Notes: a model not told the origin generated them from the letters alone. DNA of 64,000 nt from an uncultured Oscillospiraceae bacterium (GCA_900547455.1 URGV01000001.1:169965-233964); one strand, 5' to 3'; counted from the stretch's first letter, positions 52,719 through 62,351 are shown. Made by a program: numbers and translations.

Positions 52719-53674
52719 AGACTGTTTGGCTGCTGATCGGGGCGGTGGCGCTCGATCTTATCATCGGCGACCCGGCCTGGATCCCGCACCCCATCCGGGG
52801 GATCGGTTGGCTGATTGCCAAGGGGGAGAAGCTGCTGCGCGCCCTTTTTCCCACAAGGCTGCGGCTGGCGGGAAAAATCCTGGCGGTGAGCGTGCCGCTG
52901 GTCACCCTGCTGATAAGCTGGGGGCTGCTGTGGATTTTGTACCGCATCCACCCGCTGCTGGGGTTTGCGGCGGAGCTATTGCTGGCGAGCTTGACGCTGG
53001 CGGCAAAGTCGCTGAAAACCGAGAGCATGAAGGTGTATGCCGAGCTGCAGAAGGGCGACCTGGAGGGCGCGCGCCACGCGGTATCGATGATTGTGGGGCG
53101 GGACACGGAGGTTCTTGACCAGACCGGCGTGACCAAAGCGGCGGTGGAGACGGTGGCCGAAAACACCAGCGACGGTGTGATTGCCCCGATGATCTACATG
53201 GCGGTTGGCGGCGCGCCGCTGGCCATGTGCTACAAGGCGGTGAACACGCTGGACTCGATGGTGGGATATAAAAACGAAAGGTACATTGATTTCGGCCGCG
53301 CTTCGGCCAAACTGGACGACCTGGTCAACTGGATTCCGGCCAGAATTTCCGGGCTGCTGATGGTGCTGTCCGCCTTGTTAAACGGGCTGGACGGCAGGGG
53401 GGCGTGGCGCATCTTTTTGCGGGACCGGCACAACCATGCCAGCCCCAACAGCGCCCAGACCGAGGCGGCCTGTGCCGGTGCGCTGCAAGTACAGCTTGCC
53501 GGAAATGCATATTACTTTGGAAAATTGTATGAAAAGCCGACGATAGGCGACCCGATCAGGCCGGTTGAAGCGCAGGATATTGTGCGCGCAAACCGGCTTT
53601 TGTACGGCTGCGACCTTGCTTGCTGCGTCCTGTGCTGTGTGGTTCGGCTGTTGCTGGTCAATCTGTTTATCTAA
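52715..53674 (+). CDS. cbiB: Adenosylcobinamide-phosphate synthase
   Basis: A 319-residue membrane protein that attaches the aminopropanol phosphate side chain to adenosylcobyric acid. The N-terminal IGDPAWIPHPIRGIGWLI and the NHASPNSAQTEAACAGAL and VAENTSDGVIAPM motifs are diagnostic for CbiB/CobD. Four to five hydrophobic segments are visible. It overlaps cobC and is followed by the CobD decarboxylase after about 50 bases. Confidence 0.94.
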   Translation: MKTVWLLIGAVALDLIIGDPAWIPHPIRGIGWLIAKGEKLLRALFPTRLRLAGKILAVSVPLVTLLISWGLLWILYRIHPLLGFAAELLLASLTLAAKSLKTESMKVYAELQKGDLEGARHAVSMIVGRDTEVLDQTGVTKAAVETVAENTSDGVIAPMIYMAVGGAPLAMCYKAVNTLDSMVGYKNERYIDFGRASAKLDDLVNWIPARISGLLMVLSALLNGLDGRGAWRIFLRDRHNHASPNSAQTEAACAGALQVQLAGNAYYFGKLYEKPTIGDPIRPVEAQDIVRANRLLYGCDLACCVLCCVVRLLLVNLFI

Positions 53675-53725
53675 AAAAACGGCGTTATTAAGGCGAATTT
53701 TAACTGTAAAGGGGAGTACCTTCAC

Positions 53726-55192
53726 ATGATAAAACTGGTACATGGCGGGGATATTTACTCCGCAAAAGAACGAATCGAGGGGGAAATCGTCGACTTTTCC
53801 GCCAACATCAATCCCTTGGGCCTGCCGCAGTCGGTGAAGGAGGCCCTGGGAAATGCGATGGATGCCTTTTCGCACTATCCGGATCCGATTTGCAGGGAGC
53901 TGGTAAAAAAACTTGCAGAATCTGAGCAGGTGCGCCAGGAGCACATCCTGTGCGGCAACGGCGCGGCAGACCTTATTTTCCGGGCCGTGTGGGCGATGCG
54001 TCCCCGCTCAGCGCTGATTGCGGTACCAACCTTTTCGGAGTATGAGCAGGCGCTGACTGCCTGCGGGTGCAAGATCGACTACTTCGAGCTCAAGGCGGAA
54101 AACGGCTTTCAGTTGACCGAGGAGATGCTCGAGCACATCCAGCCGCAGACCGATATCGTCTTTCTCTGCAACCCCAACAATCCGACCGGCCAGCTGGCTG
54201 AGCAGAAGCTGCTGGAGCGCGTCCTGGCCCGCTGTGCCTCCTGCGGCGCACTGCTGGTAGTGGACGAGTGCTTCCGAGATTTTCTGGACGAGCCGATGCA
54301 AAACAGCATGAACGGTTGGGTGGAGTCCTTCCCCAACCTGATGATTCTGCGGGCCTTCACCAAGCACTACGCGATGGCCGGCCTGCGGCTGGGCTACTGC
54401 CTGTGCAGCAATCCGCCCCTGTTGGAGAGGATGGCACAGTGCGGCCAGCCATGGAGCGTCTCGGTCCCGGCGCAGATTGCGGGGCTGGCAGCGCTGCAGG
54501 ACCGCGACTATCTGGAAAGGAGCCGGGAGCTGATCACACAGGAGCGCAGATATCTGAAGGAATCGTTTATGCGGCTGCAGATCCCGGTGATCGGCTCGCA
54601 GGCAAACTATATTTTCTTCTACCTGCCGGAAATCCCTGAGCTGCAGCAGGAATTGGAAAAAAGCGGCATCCTGATCCGCTCCTGCGACAATTACCGGGGA
54701 CTGGAAAGGGGCTATTACCGCATCGCTGTCCGCACCCATGCCGAGAACGAGCGGCTGGTTGCGGCGCTCGAAGCGGTTTTGCAGCCGCCGGTCATCGAGC
54801 CGGTCGCTGCGGAAACGGTGACCATCACGGTGGAGCAGGCGCAGCCATCGTCCGAAGCACAGGTGCCGCCACCGGAGGAGGAAGTTCCTTCCCAAGCGCA
54901 GCTGGTGGAGGAACAACAAGTAGAAGAAAATTCGGAGGGCGAGAAGCCAGATTCTGCGGCAGAACGCACTGCTGAATCTATTGCCGGCCAAGCAAAGGAT
55001 CCGGACTGCCCTGTTCTGGAGACCACCCCAGCAGAGGTACCGGAGCCGTCCGCAGCGCCGGAGGATGAGCGGGAGATGAAGATTCCCCAGCAGGACAGTG
55101 AAACCCCGCCCAGCGCCGAGCAGAAGCGCCAGTACCGCTTTCTGCGCGACCGCCAGAAAAAATATGACTGGGAAGGAGAGGAGGAAGCGTAA
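53726..55192 (+). CDS. cobD: Threonine-phosphate decarboxylase with long acidic C-terminal tail
   Basis: Residues 1-350 form a PLP-dependent class I/II aminotransferase-fold decarboxylase that makes aminopropanol phosphate from threonine phosphate ([31 protein letters not shown] and the PLP lysine in [10 protein letters not shown]). The usual length is about 360. Here about 137 extra residues follow, rich in Glu, Pro, Ser and Ala with almost no hydrophobic core, ending in a mixed-charge segment ([18 protein letters not shown]). The tail appears intrinsically disordered and its role is unknown. Stop and cbiP start overlap by one base. AAAGGGGAG precedes the ATG. Confidence 0.9.
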   Translation: MIKLVHGGDIYSAKERIEGEIVDFSANINPLGLPQSVKEALGNAMDAFSHYPDPICRELVKKLAESEQVRQEHILCGNGAADLIFRAVWAMRPRSALIAVPTFSEYEQALTACGCKIDYFELKAENGFQLTEEMLEHIQPQTDIVFLCNPNNPTGQLAEQKLLERVLARCASCGALLVVDECFRDFLDEPMQNSMNGWVESFPNLMILRAFTKHYAMAGLRLGYCLCSNPPLLERMAQCGQPWSVSVPAQIAGLAALQDRDYLERSRELITQERRYLKESFMRLQIPVIGSQANYIFFYLPEIPELQQELEKSGILIRSCDNYRGLERGYYRIAVRTHAENERLVAALEAVLQPPVIEPVAAETVTITVEQAQPSSEAQVPPPEEEVPSQAQLVEEQQVEENSEGEKPDSAAERTAESIAGQAKDPDCPVLETTPAEVPEPSAAPEDEREMKIPQQDSETPPSAEQKRQYRFLRDRQKKYDWEGEEEA

Positions 55193-56754
55193 TGGCCAAG
55201 GCAATTATGGTGCAGGGCACCATGTCCAACGCGGGCAAGAGCTATCTGGCAGCGGCGTTGTGCCGCATCTTTCACCAGGACGGCTATCGGGTTGCCCCTT
55301 TTAAGTCGCAGAACATGGCGCTCAACTCGTTTATCACCGAGGAGGGGCTGGAGATGGGCCGCGCCCAGGTGATGCAGGCCGAGGCCGCAGGCATCAAACC
55401 CTCGGTGCTGATGAATCCCATCCTCTTAAAGCCGACCAACGACACCGGCTCCCAGGTCATCGTCAACGGCGAGGTGCTGGGAAATCTGTCCGCCAAAGAA
55501 TACTACAGGCGCAAAAGGGAGATGATCCCCCACATCATGCAGGCTTACCGTCAACTGGATGAGCAGTACGACATCATCGTGCTGGAGGGGGCGGGCAGCC
55601 CGGCGGAGATCAACCTCAAGCAGGACGACATCGTCAACATGGGGATGGCAAAGCTGGCTAAAGCGCCGGTGCTGCTGGTGGGAGACATCGACCGCGGCGG
55701 CGTCTTTGCCTCACTGGCGGGCACATTGATGCTGCTGGACGAGGACGAGAAGGCGATGGTCAAGGGCCTTGTCATCAACAAATTCCGCGGCGACGTCTCG
55801 ATTTTGGAGCCGGGATTGCGGCAGATTGAGGACATCACCGGCAAGCCGGTGGTCGGCGTGGTGCCGTACATGAATCTGGATTTGGAGGACGAGGACAGCC
55901 TTTCCGAGCGGTTTACCCGCCAGGACAAGGCCGCCGCCATCGACATCGCAGTGGTGCGCTTGCCGAGAATCTCCAACTTCACCGACTTTAACAGCCTGGA
56001 GTGCATTGAGGGCGTGGCGGTGCGCTACATCAAAACTGTCAGCGAGCTGCGCGTACCCGACCTGGTGATCCTGCCAGGTACCAAAAACACGATGGAGGAC
56101 CTGCTCTGGCTGCGTCAGAGCGGGTTGGAGGCGGCCATCCTCAAACTGGCCGCGCAGGGAACGCCGGTCTTTGGCGTCTGCGGCGGCTATCAGATGCTGG
56201 GGCAGGAGCTGCGCGACCCGCTGGGCATCGAGCACGGCGGAACACTCAAGGGTCTGGGGCTGCTGCCGCTGGTCACCACCTTCAGCGCCCAGAAAACCCG
56301 CACACAGGTCAGCGGCCGCACCGGCGACCTTGCCGCCACCGCGTTGCCGCAGCTTTCCCATCGGGCCTTCAGCGGGTACGAGATTCACATGGGGCAGACC
56401 GAGCTGTGTGGTTCGAGCGGTTTGTGTGAATCACATAAACCAAACAAAGCAAATAATTCAAATACAATTCCCTTCGGCGTCATCGAGCGGCGCAACGGGG
56501 AAGCTTGCGCGGAACAACAGGGCTTTTGCTGTGGGAATGTGTTTGGCACCTATATCCACGGCATCTTTGACCAGCCGCAGATGGCGCAGGGCTTGATCGA
56601 AGCGCTCTGCCTGCGCAAGGGCTTAGACCCGGGGAAGATTGCTGCGGTGGACTTTGCGCAGCACAAGGAGGAACAGTACAACCTGCTGGCGCAGGGCGTG
56701 CGCGAAAGCCTTGACATGGATGCGATTTACCTCATATTAAAGGAAGGGATCTAG
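55192..56754 (+). CDS. cbiP: Cobyric acid synthase
   Basis: A 520-residue glutamine amidotransferase that amidates the b, d, e and g side chains. It shows [22 protein letters not shown] (P-loop, about 5-26), [27 protein letters not shown], and the glutaminase Cys in [11 protein letters not shown] near 333. A segment around residues 403-430 ([21 protein letters not shown]) is more polar and AT-rich than its surroundings and looks like a small insertion. btuR starts right after the stop. Confidence 0.95.
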   Translation: MAKAIMVQGTMSNAGKSYLAAALCRIFHQDGYRVAPFKSQNMALNSFITEEGLEMGRAQVMQAEAAGIKPSVLMNPILLKPTNDTGSQVIVNGEVLGNLSAKEYYRRKREMIPHIMQAYRQLDEQYDIIVLEGAGSPAEINLKQDDIVNMGMAKLAKAPVLLVGDIDRGGVFASLAGTLMLLDEDEKAMVKGLVINKFRGDVSILEPGLRQIEDITGKPVVGVVPYMNLDLEDEDSLSERFTRQDKAAAIDIAVVRLPRISNFTDFNSLECIEGVAVRYIKTVSELRVPDLVILPGTKNTMEDLLWLRQSGLEAAILKLAAQGTPVFGVCGGYQMLGQELRDPLGIEHGGTLKGLGLLPLVTTFSAQKTRTQVSGRTGDLAATALPQLSHRAFSGYEIHMGQTELCGSSGLCESHKPNKANNSNTIPFGVIERRNGEACAEQQGFCCGNVFGTYIHGIFDQPQMAQGLIEALCLRKGLDPGKIAAVDFAQHKEEQYNLLAQGVRESLDMDAIYLILKEGI

Positions 56755-57285
56755 ATGGCAGAAAGACAGACCGGCCTTGTCCACCTCTACTGTGGGGACG
56801 GCAAAGGCAAAACCACCGCCGCCATGGGCCTTGCGATGCGCGCGGCGGGGCGCGGGCTGCGCGTGCTGATCGTGCAGTTTTTAAAGAGCACGCCGACCGG
56901 GGAGCTGGAGATTTTAAAGCTGCTCCCGCAGGTGAAGGTGCTGCGCTCAAGCGAACAGCTCGGCTTTACCTTTCGGATGAACGAGGAGCAGAAGCGCCGC
57001 GCCGCTGTCATCCAGCAACAGCTTTTTGCCGGGGCAAAGGAGCAGATGCGGGACACTGACCTGCTGATTCTGGACGAGGTGATGGCCGCCATCAACGCCG
57101 GGATGCTGCAAACCGAACAGGTCACCGGCCTGCTGCGCGAGCGGCACGCGGGATTAGAGGTGGTGCTGACTGGCCGCAATCCGCCGCCGGAGCTGATAGA
57201 GCTGGCGGATTATGTCTCCGAAATCAAAAAGGTCAAGCACCCCTTCGATAAGGGAATTGCGGCGCGGGACGGGATTGAGCGATGA
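56755..57285 (+). CDS. btuR: Cob(I)yrinic acid a,c-diamide adenosyltransferase (BtuR/CobO type)
   Basis: A 176-residue ATP:corrinoid adenosyltransferase that adds the upper axial ligand. The P-loop CGDGKGKTTAAMGLAMRAAG (about 13-32), LLILDEVMAAINAGML and VLTGRNPPPELIELADYVSE are the family motifs. Its ATG directly follows the cbiP stop, and its own stop overlaps the next gene by four bases. Confidence 0.95.
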   Translation: MAERQTGLVHLYCGDGKGKTTAAMGLAMRAAGRGLRVLIVQFLKSTPTGELEILKLLPQVKVLRSSEQLGFTFRMNEEQKRRAAVIQQQLFAGAKEQMRDTDLLILDEVMAAINAGMLQTEQVTGLLRERHAGLEVVLTGRNPPPELIELADYVSEIKKVKHPFDKGIAARDGIER

Positions 57286-57809
57286 AGGCGGCGGATACGC
57301 TGTCGGTCAGCTCTCCTGTTTTTGCGCCGGATGGGACCATTCCGCTGTGCTGCACCGGGTTTGGCGAGGATGTTTCGCCGCCGCTGCACCTGTCGGGGCT
57401 GTGCAAAGGGGCGGTGAGCCTGGCCGTCACGATGGTGGATCTGGACATCCCGCTGCTGCGGGAATATCCGCACTGGTGGATCTGGAACCTTTCCCCGACG
57501 CAGGAGATTCCGGCGGCAATCCCGCCTGGAGAATCTTTGCCAGAGCTTCACGATGCGGCGCAGGGCGTTGCCTACGGCGTTCACCGCTACCGCGGTCCAA
57601 AACCGCCGCTTTGGGTCCGCAATACCCACAGTTACCGGTTTGACGTCTATGTGCTGGACTGCCGGTTGGCGCTGGACAGCCAGGCCAGGCTGAGAGATCT
57701 GCGCAGGGCGATGAAGGGACACATCCTCCAGCGGGGAAGTTTGATAGGAAAGTATCGCCATTCCCAACCGTTTGGAAGCAGGACGCTGACGGGAGAAAGA
57801 TCGATATAA
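57282..57809 (+). CDS. YbhB/YbcL-family PEBP-like protein
   Basis: A 175-residue soluble protein of the phosphatidylethanolamine-binding protein family (bacterial YbhB/YbcL, Raf kinase inhibitor-like). The GFGEDVSPPLHLSGL, MVDLDIPLLREYPHWWIWNLSP and YRGPKPPLWVRNTHSYRFDVYVLD segments line the anion-binding pocket of the fold. No role in cobalamin synthesis is known to me. It starts inside the btuR stop (ATGA) and is followed by cbiC after 15 bases, so it is translated as part of the operon. Confidence 0.9.
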   Translation: MKAADTLSVSSPVFAPDGTIPLCCTGFGEDVSPPLHLSGLCKGAVSLAVTMVDLDIPLLREYPHWWIWNLSPTQEIPAAIPPGESLPELHDAAQGVAYGVHRYRGPKPPLWVRNTHSYRFDVYVLDCRLALDSQARLRDLRRAMKGHILQRGSLIGKYRHSQPFGSRTLTGERSI

Positions 57810-57824
57810 AAGGAAGGATCGTCT

Positions 57825-58466
57825 ATGGAAAAAATTCAGCTGCAGCGGGTGCTGCCCAATGAAATCGAACAGAGGAGCTTTGAAATCATCACGCAGGAGC
57901 TGCGTGAACGGGGAGAGCAGGACAAGATTCTTCCTGAAAACGAGCTGGTGGTCAAGCGAGTGATCCACACCACCGCCGATTTTGACTATGTGGACAGTTT
58001 GTGCATTTCCGAGGGCGCGGTGGCAAAGGGAATCCGGGCGCTGCAAAACGGGGCCTGCATCGTCACCGACACCCAGATGGCCAAGGCCGGTATCAACAAA
58101 CGAAAGCTGGCGCAGCTGGGTGGGGAGGTTTTCTGCTTTATTTCCGACGAGGATGTGGCGCAGAAGGCAAAGGAGCAGGGAAGCACCCGAGCCACCGCCA
58201 GCATGGAGAAGGCAGCCGCTCTGAACCGGCCTCTCATTTTTGCCATCGGCAACGCCCCCACCGCCCTGGTCAAGCTCTATGAGCTGATTGAGGAAGGAAA
58301 GCTCAAGCCTGAGCTGATCATCGGTGTGCCGGTCGGCTTTGTCAATGTGGTGGAGGCAAAGGAGCTGATCCTGCAAACTGGCGTGCCGCACATCGTGGCC
58401 CGCGGCCGCAAGGGCGGCAGCAATGTGGCGGCCGCCATCTGCAACGCCATGCTCTATCAGATCTGA
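57825..58466 (+). CDS. cbiC: Cobalt-precorrin-8 methylmutase
   Basis: A 213-residue enzyme that moves a methyl group from C11 to C12 to give cobyrinic acid. It has the catalytic-type His in RVIHTTADFDYVDSL (about 45-59), VTDTQMAKAGINKRKL, and the SMEKA, FAIGNAPTAL and VGVPVGFVNVVEAKE-like segments of the CbiC/CobH family. AAAGGAAGG precedes the ATG. It is the last gene of the cobalamin operon, before a terminator. Confidence 0.95.
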   Translation: MEKIQLQRVLPNEIEQRSFEIITQELRERGEQDKILPENELVVKRVIHTTADFDYVDSLCISEGAVAKGIRALQNGACIVTDTQMAKAGINKRKLAQLGGEVFCFISDEDVAQKAKEQGSTRATASMEKAAALNRPLIFAIGNAPTALVKLYELIEEGKLKPELIIGVPVGFVNVVEAKELILQTGVPHIVARGRKGGSNVAAAICNAMLYQI

Positions 58467-58546
58467 GCGATATTTTCACACCTCCCAGCTTGGACATGGT
58501 ATTGAAAATAAAAAGCTCTCTTTAAAAAACTTTGGGAGAGAATATA

Positions 58547-58589
58547 GACCGATTTGTCCACAAAATAAGGGGGCAAATTGGTCTTTTTC
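58547..58589 (+). terminator. Terminator of the cobalamin operon
   Basis: GACCGATTTGTCC (58547-58559) pairs with GGCAAATTGGTC (58572-58583) through mostly canonical pairs and a few wobbles, with a T-run to 58589. Confidence 0.8.
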
Positions 58590-58879
58590 TTTAGCAGAAA
58601 CGAATCCGGATAGAGATGTTAGTGCACCAGGAACGGGAAGTAGTTGCATACCAGTGATCCCAAGGTCTCAGTCCCCCCACCTCAAAAAAGAGATTTTAGG
58701 AACCCTCTTTCCTGAAAAGACCTGTTTTGCATAAATTGTTTTTAAATCCTGCAGATGCTTTATTTGGCTGAATTGACAAAAAAATCTCAAAAACAAGTCT
58801 TTACGAACAATTCTTTAAGACATTCTATGCAATATCAAACTCATTAATCAGCATATATCACAAAAATTTCATTGCAGTA
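58590..58879. other. Gene-free AT-rich stretch
   Basis: Between the cobalamin terminator and the next promoter I see no reading frame with a ribosome site, no tRNA and no clear hairpin with a T-run. The first 130 bases are of mixed composition, the rest is strongly AT-rich. Confidence 0.6.
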
Positions 58880-58908
58880 TTGAAAAATATTCATCTTTTC
58901 ACTATAAT
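58880..58908 (+). promoter_or_regulatory. Promoter of the solute-binding protein gene
   Basis: TTGAAA at 58880-58885 and TATAAT at 58903-58908 with a 17-base spacing. Confidence 0.87.
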
Positions 58909-58937
58909 ATTTATAAATCGTTCACGAAAGGACAACA

Positions 58938-58961
58938 ATGAACTCCTGGCGGAGGCCGTGA
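58938..58961 (+). CDS. Possible 7-codon upstream reading frame
   Basis: ATG at 58938, 6 bases after GAAAGGA, encodes MNSWRRP and stops at 58961, in the leader of the solute-binding protein mRNA. GGCGG at 58948 can pair with CCGCC at 58972. Whether it is translated is unknown. Confidence 0.3.
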   Translation: MNSWRRP

Positions 58962-59010
58962 AAGAGGGTCTGCCGCCATTATCCAAACCTATTACAAGGA
59001 GGGCAATTGC

Positions 59011-61032
59011 ATGAAAAAAAAGATGACCAAATTGCTTGCACTGGCTTTGGCTGCAACATTTGCGCTGACTGCCTGCAACACAGGCGGGGAAACAACCGAA
59101 CCTGCTCCGTCCGAAGGCGGCGAGACTGCCGAGACAACGACATCGGAAGGGGAGGGCACTGCGGAAGCAACTTCTGAAACGGCCGAGCATGAACCGATCA
59201 CCGATCTGTACATGTCCCAGACCGTTATCAACGAGATGGAAACCTTCAATATGCTCTATTCCCAGAGCCAGAAGGAATTCGATGTCCTGTGTAACAACTG
59301 GGACGGCCTGCTGGAGGTTGACACCCACGGTGTTCCGATTGCCGGTATTGCCGAGGACTGGGGCAGCGAGGACGGCGGCCTGACTTGGACATTCAACCTG
59401 CGTGAAGGGGTCAAATGGGTCGATGTCAACGCGGAAGAAAAAGCCGACTGCACCGCCTGGGACTTTGCTTCCGGTCTGGAGTGGGTGCTCAACTTCCATA
59501 AGAACGACTCTGCAAACACCTCAATGCCGCTGGAAATGATTGAGGGCGCTAACGAGTACTACGAGTACACCAAGACACTGAGCAAGGAAGAAGCTTACGC
59601 GCTGACTGCGGGCGAAGGCTCCACCTTCCTGGAGATGGTAGGCGTTGAGGTTCCGGATGATTACACCATCGTTTACCACTGCATCAACCCGAAACCATAT
59701 TTTGACTCGGTAGCAACCTACGCCTGCCTGTTCCCAATCTCTCAGGCAATGGTCGATGAGCTGGGCGGCCCGGACGGCGTGCGCGCGATGAACAACGAGA
59801 CCATGTGGTACAACGGACCATACCTCATGACCTCCTACATTCAGGGCAACGAAAAGGTACAGTCCAAAAACCCGAAATATTGGGACACCGAGTGCACCCT
59901 TTTTGACACAGTCACCATCAAGATGGTAGAGTCGACCGATATCGCTTTCCAGCTGTATCAGGCAGGGGAATTGGATTATGTTGCACTGACCGAGAGCAAC
60001 CTGACCACCATCTATAATGATGAAAACAACGAGTTCCATGACTATCTGGTTGAAAAATTGCCGACCAAATATTCCTGGCAGATTCACTTCAACTTTGCAA
60101 AGAACAACGAAGACGGCACCCCGGACAACAACTGGAATCTGGCAGTTGCCAACGAGGCCTTCCGCCTCTCCTGGTACTATGGGCTCGACCTCAAGGAGTA
60201 CTACTCCAGACTGAACGCCATCAACCCGATGAGCTGTGAAAACAACGCCTACACCATGAAGGGTCTGGTTTACACCTCCGACGGCACCGACTATGTCGAC
60301 CTGGTAAAGGAAGAACTGGGCATTCAGGAAAACGGTGAGACCCTGGCCAGACTGGACGCGGACAAAGCAGAGCAGTATAAGCAGCAGGCCATCGAGGAAT
60401 TGACCGCCGCCGGCGTTACCTTCCCAATCGGTATCGACTACTATATTTCCGCATCCAACCAGACCGCTCTGGACAGCGCGAACGTCTTCAAACAGTGCTT
60501 CATCGACAGCTTTGGTGAAGATTATGTTCAGCTGAACATCAAAACCTACGTTTCCAGCGCAACACAGGAAGTTTACACTCCACGGCTGCACTCCATCGCC
60601 CTCACCGGCTGGGGCGCTGACTACGGTGACCCGCAGAACTATCTGGGCCAGGAAACCTACGGCAACGACAACGCTTACTTCTCAGCCAGCTACAACTACA
60701 TCAATGAAGTAGAAGCGAACGAGAACACCCAGAATCTGATCGACACCTTCGTCACCTTCACCGAAATGGTTGAGGCCGCGGACGCAATTCACGACGATCT
60801 GGATGCCCGCTACCAGGCTTACGCTGAGGCGGAGGCTTACATGATTCAGCACGCGATCTGCATTCCGAACTACTACGACGTCGGCTGGTGCTTGAGCAAG
60901 ATCAACCTCTACAGCCAGCGCAACGCGATGTTCGGCTGCCAGAACAACAAGATGAAGAATTGGGAAACCTCGGTTGACGGCTACACCACCGAAGAGATGG
61001 AAGCTTTCAAACAGGCGTACCTCGCTGAATAG
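59011..61032 (+). CDS. Family 5 (peptide/nickel-type) ABC solute-binding lipoprotein
   Basis: A 673-residue lipoprotein (lipobox ALTAC, Cys near residue 22) with an acidic Thr/Glu/Gly linker (25-65) and a DppA/OppA-like binding domain (SBP_bac_5): PITDLYMSQTVINEMETF, GLTWTFNLREGVKW, GPYLMTSYIQGNEKVQSKNP and a C-terminal GWGADYGDPQNYLG motif. It should capture oligopeptides or similar ligands. No permease or ATPase gene is adjacent, so it must share a transporter encoded elsewhere. ACAAGGAGGG precedes the ATG. Confidence 0.92.
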   Translation: MKKKMTKLLALALAATFALTACNTGGETTEPAPSEGGETAETTTSEGEGTAEATSETAEHEPITDLYMSQTVINEMETFNMLYSQSQKEFDVLCNNWDGLLEVDTHGVPIAGIAEDWGSEDGGLTWTFNLREGVKWVDVNAEEKADCTAWDFASGLEWVLNFHKNDSANTSMPLEMIEGANEYYEYTKTLSKEEAYALTAGEGSTFLEMVGVEVPDDYTIVYHCINPKPYFDSVATYACLFPISQAMVDELGGPDGVRAMNNETMWYNGPYLMTSYIQGNEKVQSKNPKYWDTECTLFDTVTIKMVESTDIAFQLYQAGELDYVALTESNLTTIYNDENNEFHDYLVEKLPTKYSWQIHFNFAKNNEDGTPDNNWNLAVANEAFRLSWYYGLDLKEYYSRLNAINPMSCENNAYTMKGLVYTSDGTDYVDLVKEELGIQENGETLARLDADKAEQYKQQAIEELTAAGVTFPIGIDYYISASNQTALDSANVFKQCFIDSFGEDYVQLNIKTYVSSATQEVYTPRLHSIALTGWGADYGDPQNYLGQETYGNDNAYFSASYNYINEVEANENTQNLIDTFVTFTEMVEAADAIHDDLDARYQAYAEAEAYMIQHAICIPNYYDVGWCLSKINLYSQRNAMFGCQNNKMKNWETSVDGYTTEEMEAFKQAYLAE

Positions 61033-61047
61033 TTTTTAATAATTATC

Positions 61048-61082
61048 AAAAAGGCTCCTCTGCAAAAGGGGAGCCTTTTTTT
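61048..61082 (+). terminator. Terminator after the solute-binding protein gene
   Basis: A 13-bp stem with one wobble (61048-61060 with 61068-61080) and a following T-run. Confidence 0.9.
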
Positions 61083-61198
61083 GTGCTGTGTTTGGTACAA
61101 CAAAAGTTGAGTTTGTGATTTTATTGTGAAAAATATACAATTCTGGTATGAATAAATGCCCGAAAGAGAGAAAAGCGATTTGGCGCACCGATGGCTGC

Positions 61199-61227
61199 TT
61201 GACGGAGCAAAAATATTTCCGTATAAT
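61199..61227 (+). promoter_or_regulatory. Promoter of the alcohol dehydrogenase-GTPase unit
   Basis: TTGACG at 61199-61204 and TATAAT at 61222-61227 with exactly 17 bases between them. Confidence 0.82.
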
Positions 61228-61289
61228 GATTTTGCAAGGGTTGTTTTTTTATTAACAACGAAAATTTAAACAGTAAAGGAGACATGAAA

Positions 61290-62351
61290 ATGAAAGGTTA
61301 CGCAATGCTCAAAATTGGCGAATCCGGCTGGATCGAGAAGGACAGACCTGCCTGCGGTCCAATGGACGCAATCTGCCGCCCACTGGCAGTTGCCATCTGC
61401 ACCTCGGACGTACACACCCTTTGGGAAGGCGCGATCGGTGAGCGCCACAACATGATCCTGGGCCACGAGTGCTGCGCGGAAGTAGTCGAAGTCGGCTCGT
61501 TGGTCAAGGATTTTAAACCTGGCGACCGCGTACTGGTTCCAGCCATCACCCCGGACTGGAATTCGCTGGAAGCGCAGGCCGGCTACTCGATGCACTCGGG
61601 CGGCATGCTGGCTGGCTGGAAGTTCTCCAACTTCAAGGATGGCGTTTTCTCCGAATATTTCCACGTCAACGATGCGGACGGTAACCTGGCTCTGCTGCCT
61701 TCCAACATCACCCCAGTGGATGCCTGCATGCTCTCCGACATGGTTCCAACTGGCTTCCACGGCGTTGAGTTGGCCGATATACAGTTTGGCGACAGCGTTC
61801 TGGTCATCGGCATCGGCCCGGTTGGCTTGATGTCGGTTGCGGGCGCAAACATGCGCGGCGCTTCCCGCATCATCGCGGTCGGCACCCGTCCGGTCTGCGT
61901 AGAAGCAGCCAGAGGCTATGGCGCCACCGATTTCATCAGCTATAAAAACGGCAGCATCGAGGATCAGGTTCTGGCGATGACCGACGGCAAGGGCGTGGAC
62001 AAGGTTGTTATCGCGGGCGGCGGCTGCGAGACCTTTGAATCCGCCATCAAGTGCCTGAAACCGGGCGGCAAGATCGGCAACGTCAACTACCTGGGCAGCG
62101 GTACCTATGTCACCATCCCGCGCGTCGAGTGGGGCGTCGGCATGGGTCACAAACAGATCAGCGGCGGCCTGATGCCGGGCGGACGCCTGCGCATGGAGAA
62201 GCTGGGCTCGCTGGTAGCTGCCGGTAAACTGGATGTCCATCCGCTGGTCAGCCACGTCTTTGAGGGCTGGGAACACCTGGAGGAGGCCCTGTTCCTGATG
62301 CGCGACAAACCGGCCGACCTGATCAAACCGGTTGTCAAAATCGCCGACTAA
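61290..62351 (+). CDS. NADP-dependent secondary alcohol dehydrogenase (TbADH-like)
   Basis: A 353-residue zinc medium-chain dehydrogenase very similar in motif order to Thermoanaerobacter brockii and Clostridium beijerinckii secondary alcohol (isopropanol) dehydrogenases. The zinc ligands Cys37, His59 and Asp150 and the pocket residues Ser39 and Trp110 fall at the same numbers as in TbADH. Arg200 (VGTRPVC) and Tyr218, which select NADP, are also present. It would interconvert ketones such as acetone and secondary alcohols. The four-Cys structural zinc lobe is absent, as in TbADH. The ATG at 61290 follows AAAGGAGA; an ATG at 61284 is too near it. Confidence 0.92.
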   Translation: MKGYAMLKIGESGWIEKDRPACGPMDAICRPLAVAICTSDVHTLWEGAIGERHNMILGHECCAEVVEVGSLVKDFKPGDRVLVPAITPDWNSLEAQAGYSMHSGGMLAGWKFSNFKDGVFSEYFHVNDADGNLALLPSNITPVDACMLSDMVPTGFHGVELADIQFGDSVLVIGIGPVGLMSVAGANMRGASRIIAVGTRPVCVEAARGYGATDFISYKNGSIEDQVLAMTDGKGVDKVVIAGGGCETFESAIKCLKPGGKIGNVNYLGSGTYVTIPRVEWGVGMGHKQISGGLMPGGRLRMEKLGSLVAAGKLDVHPLVSHVFEGWEHLEEALFLMRDKPADLIKPVVKIAD

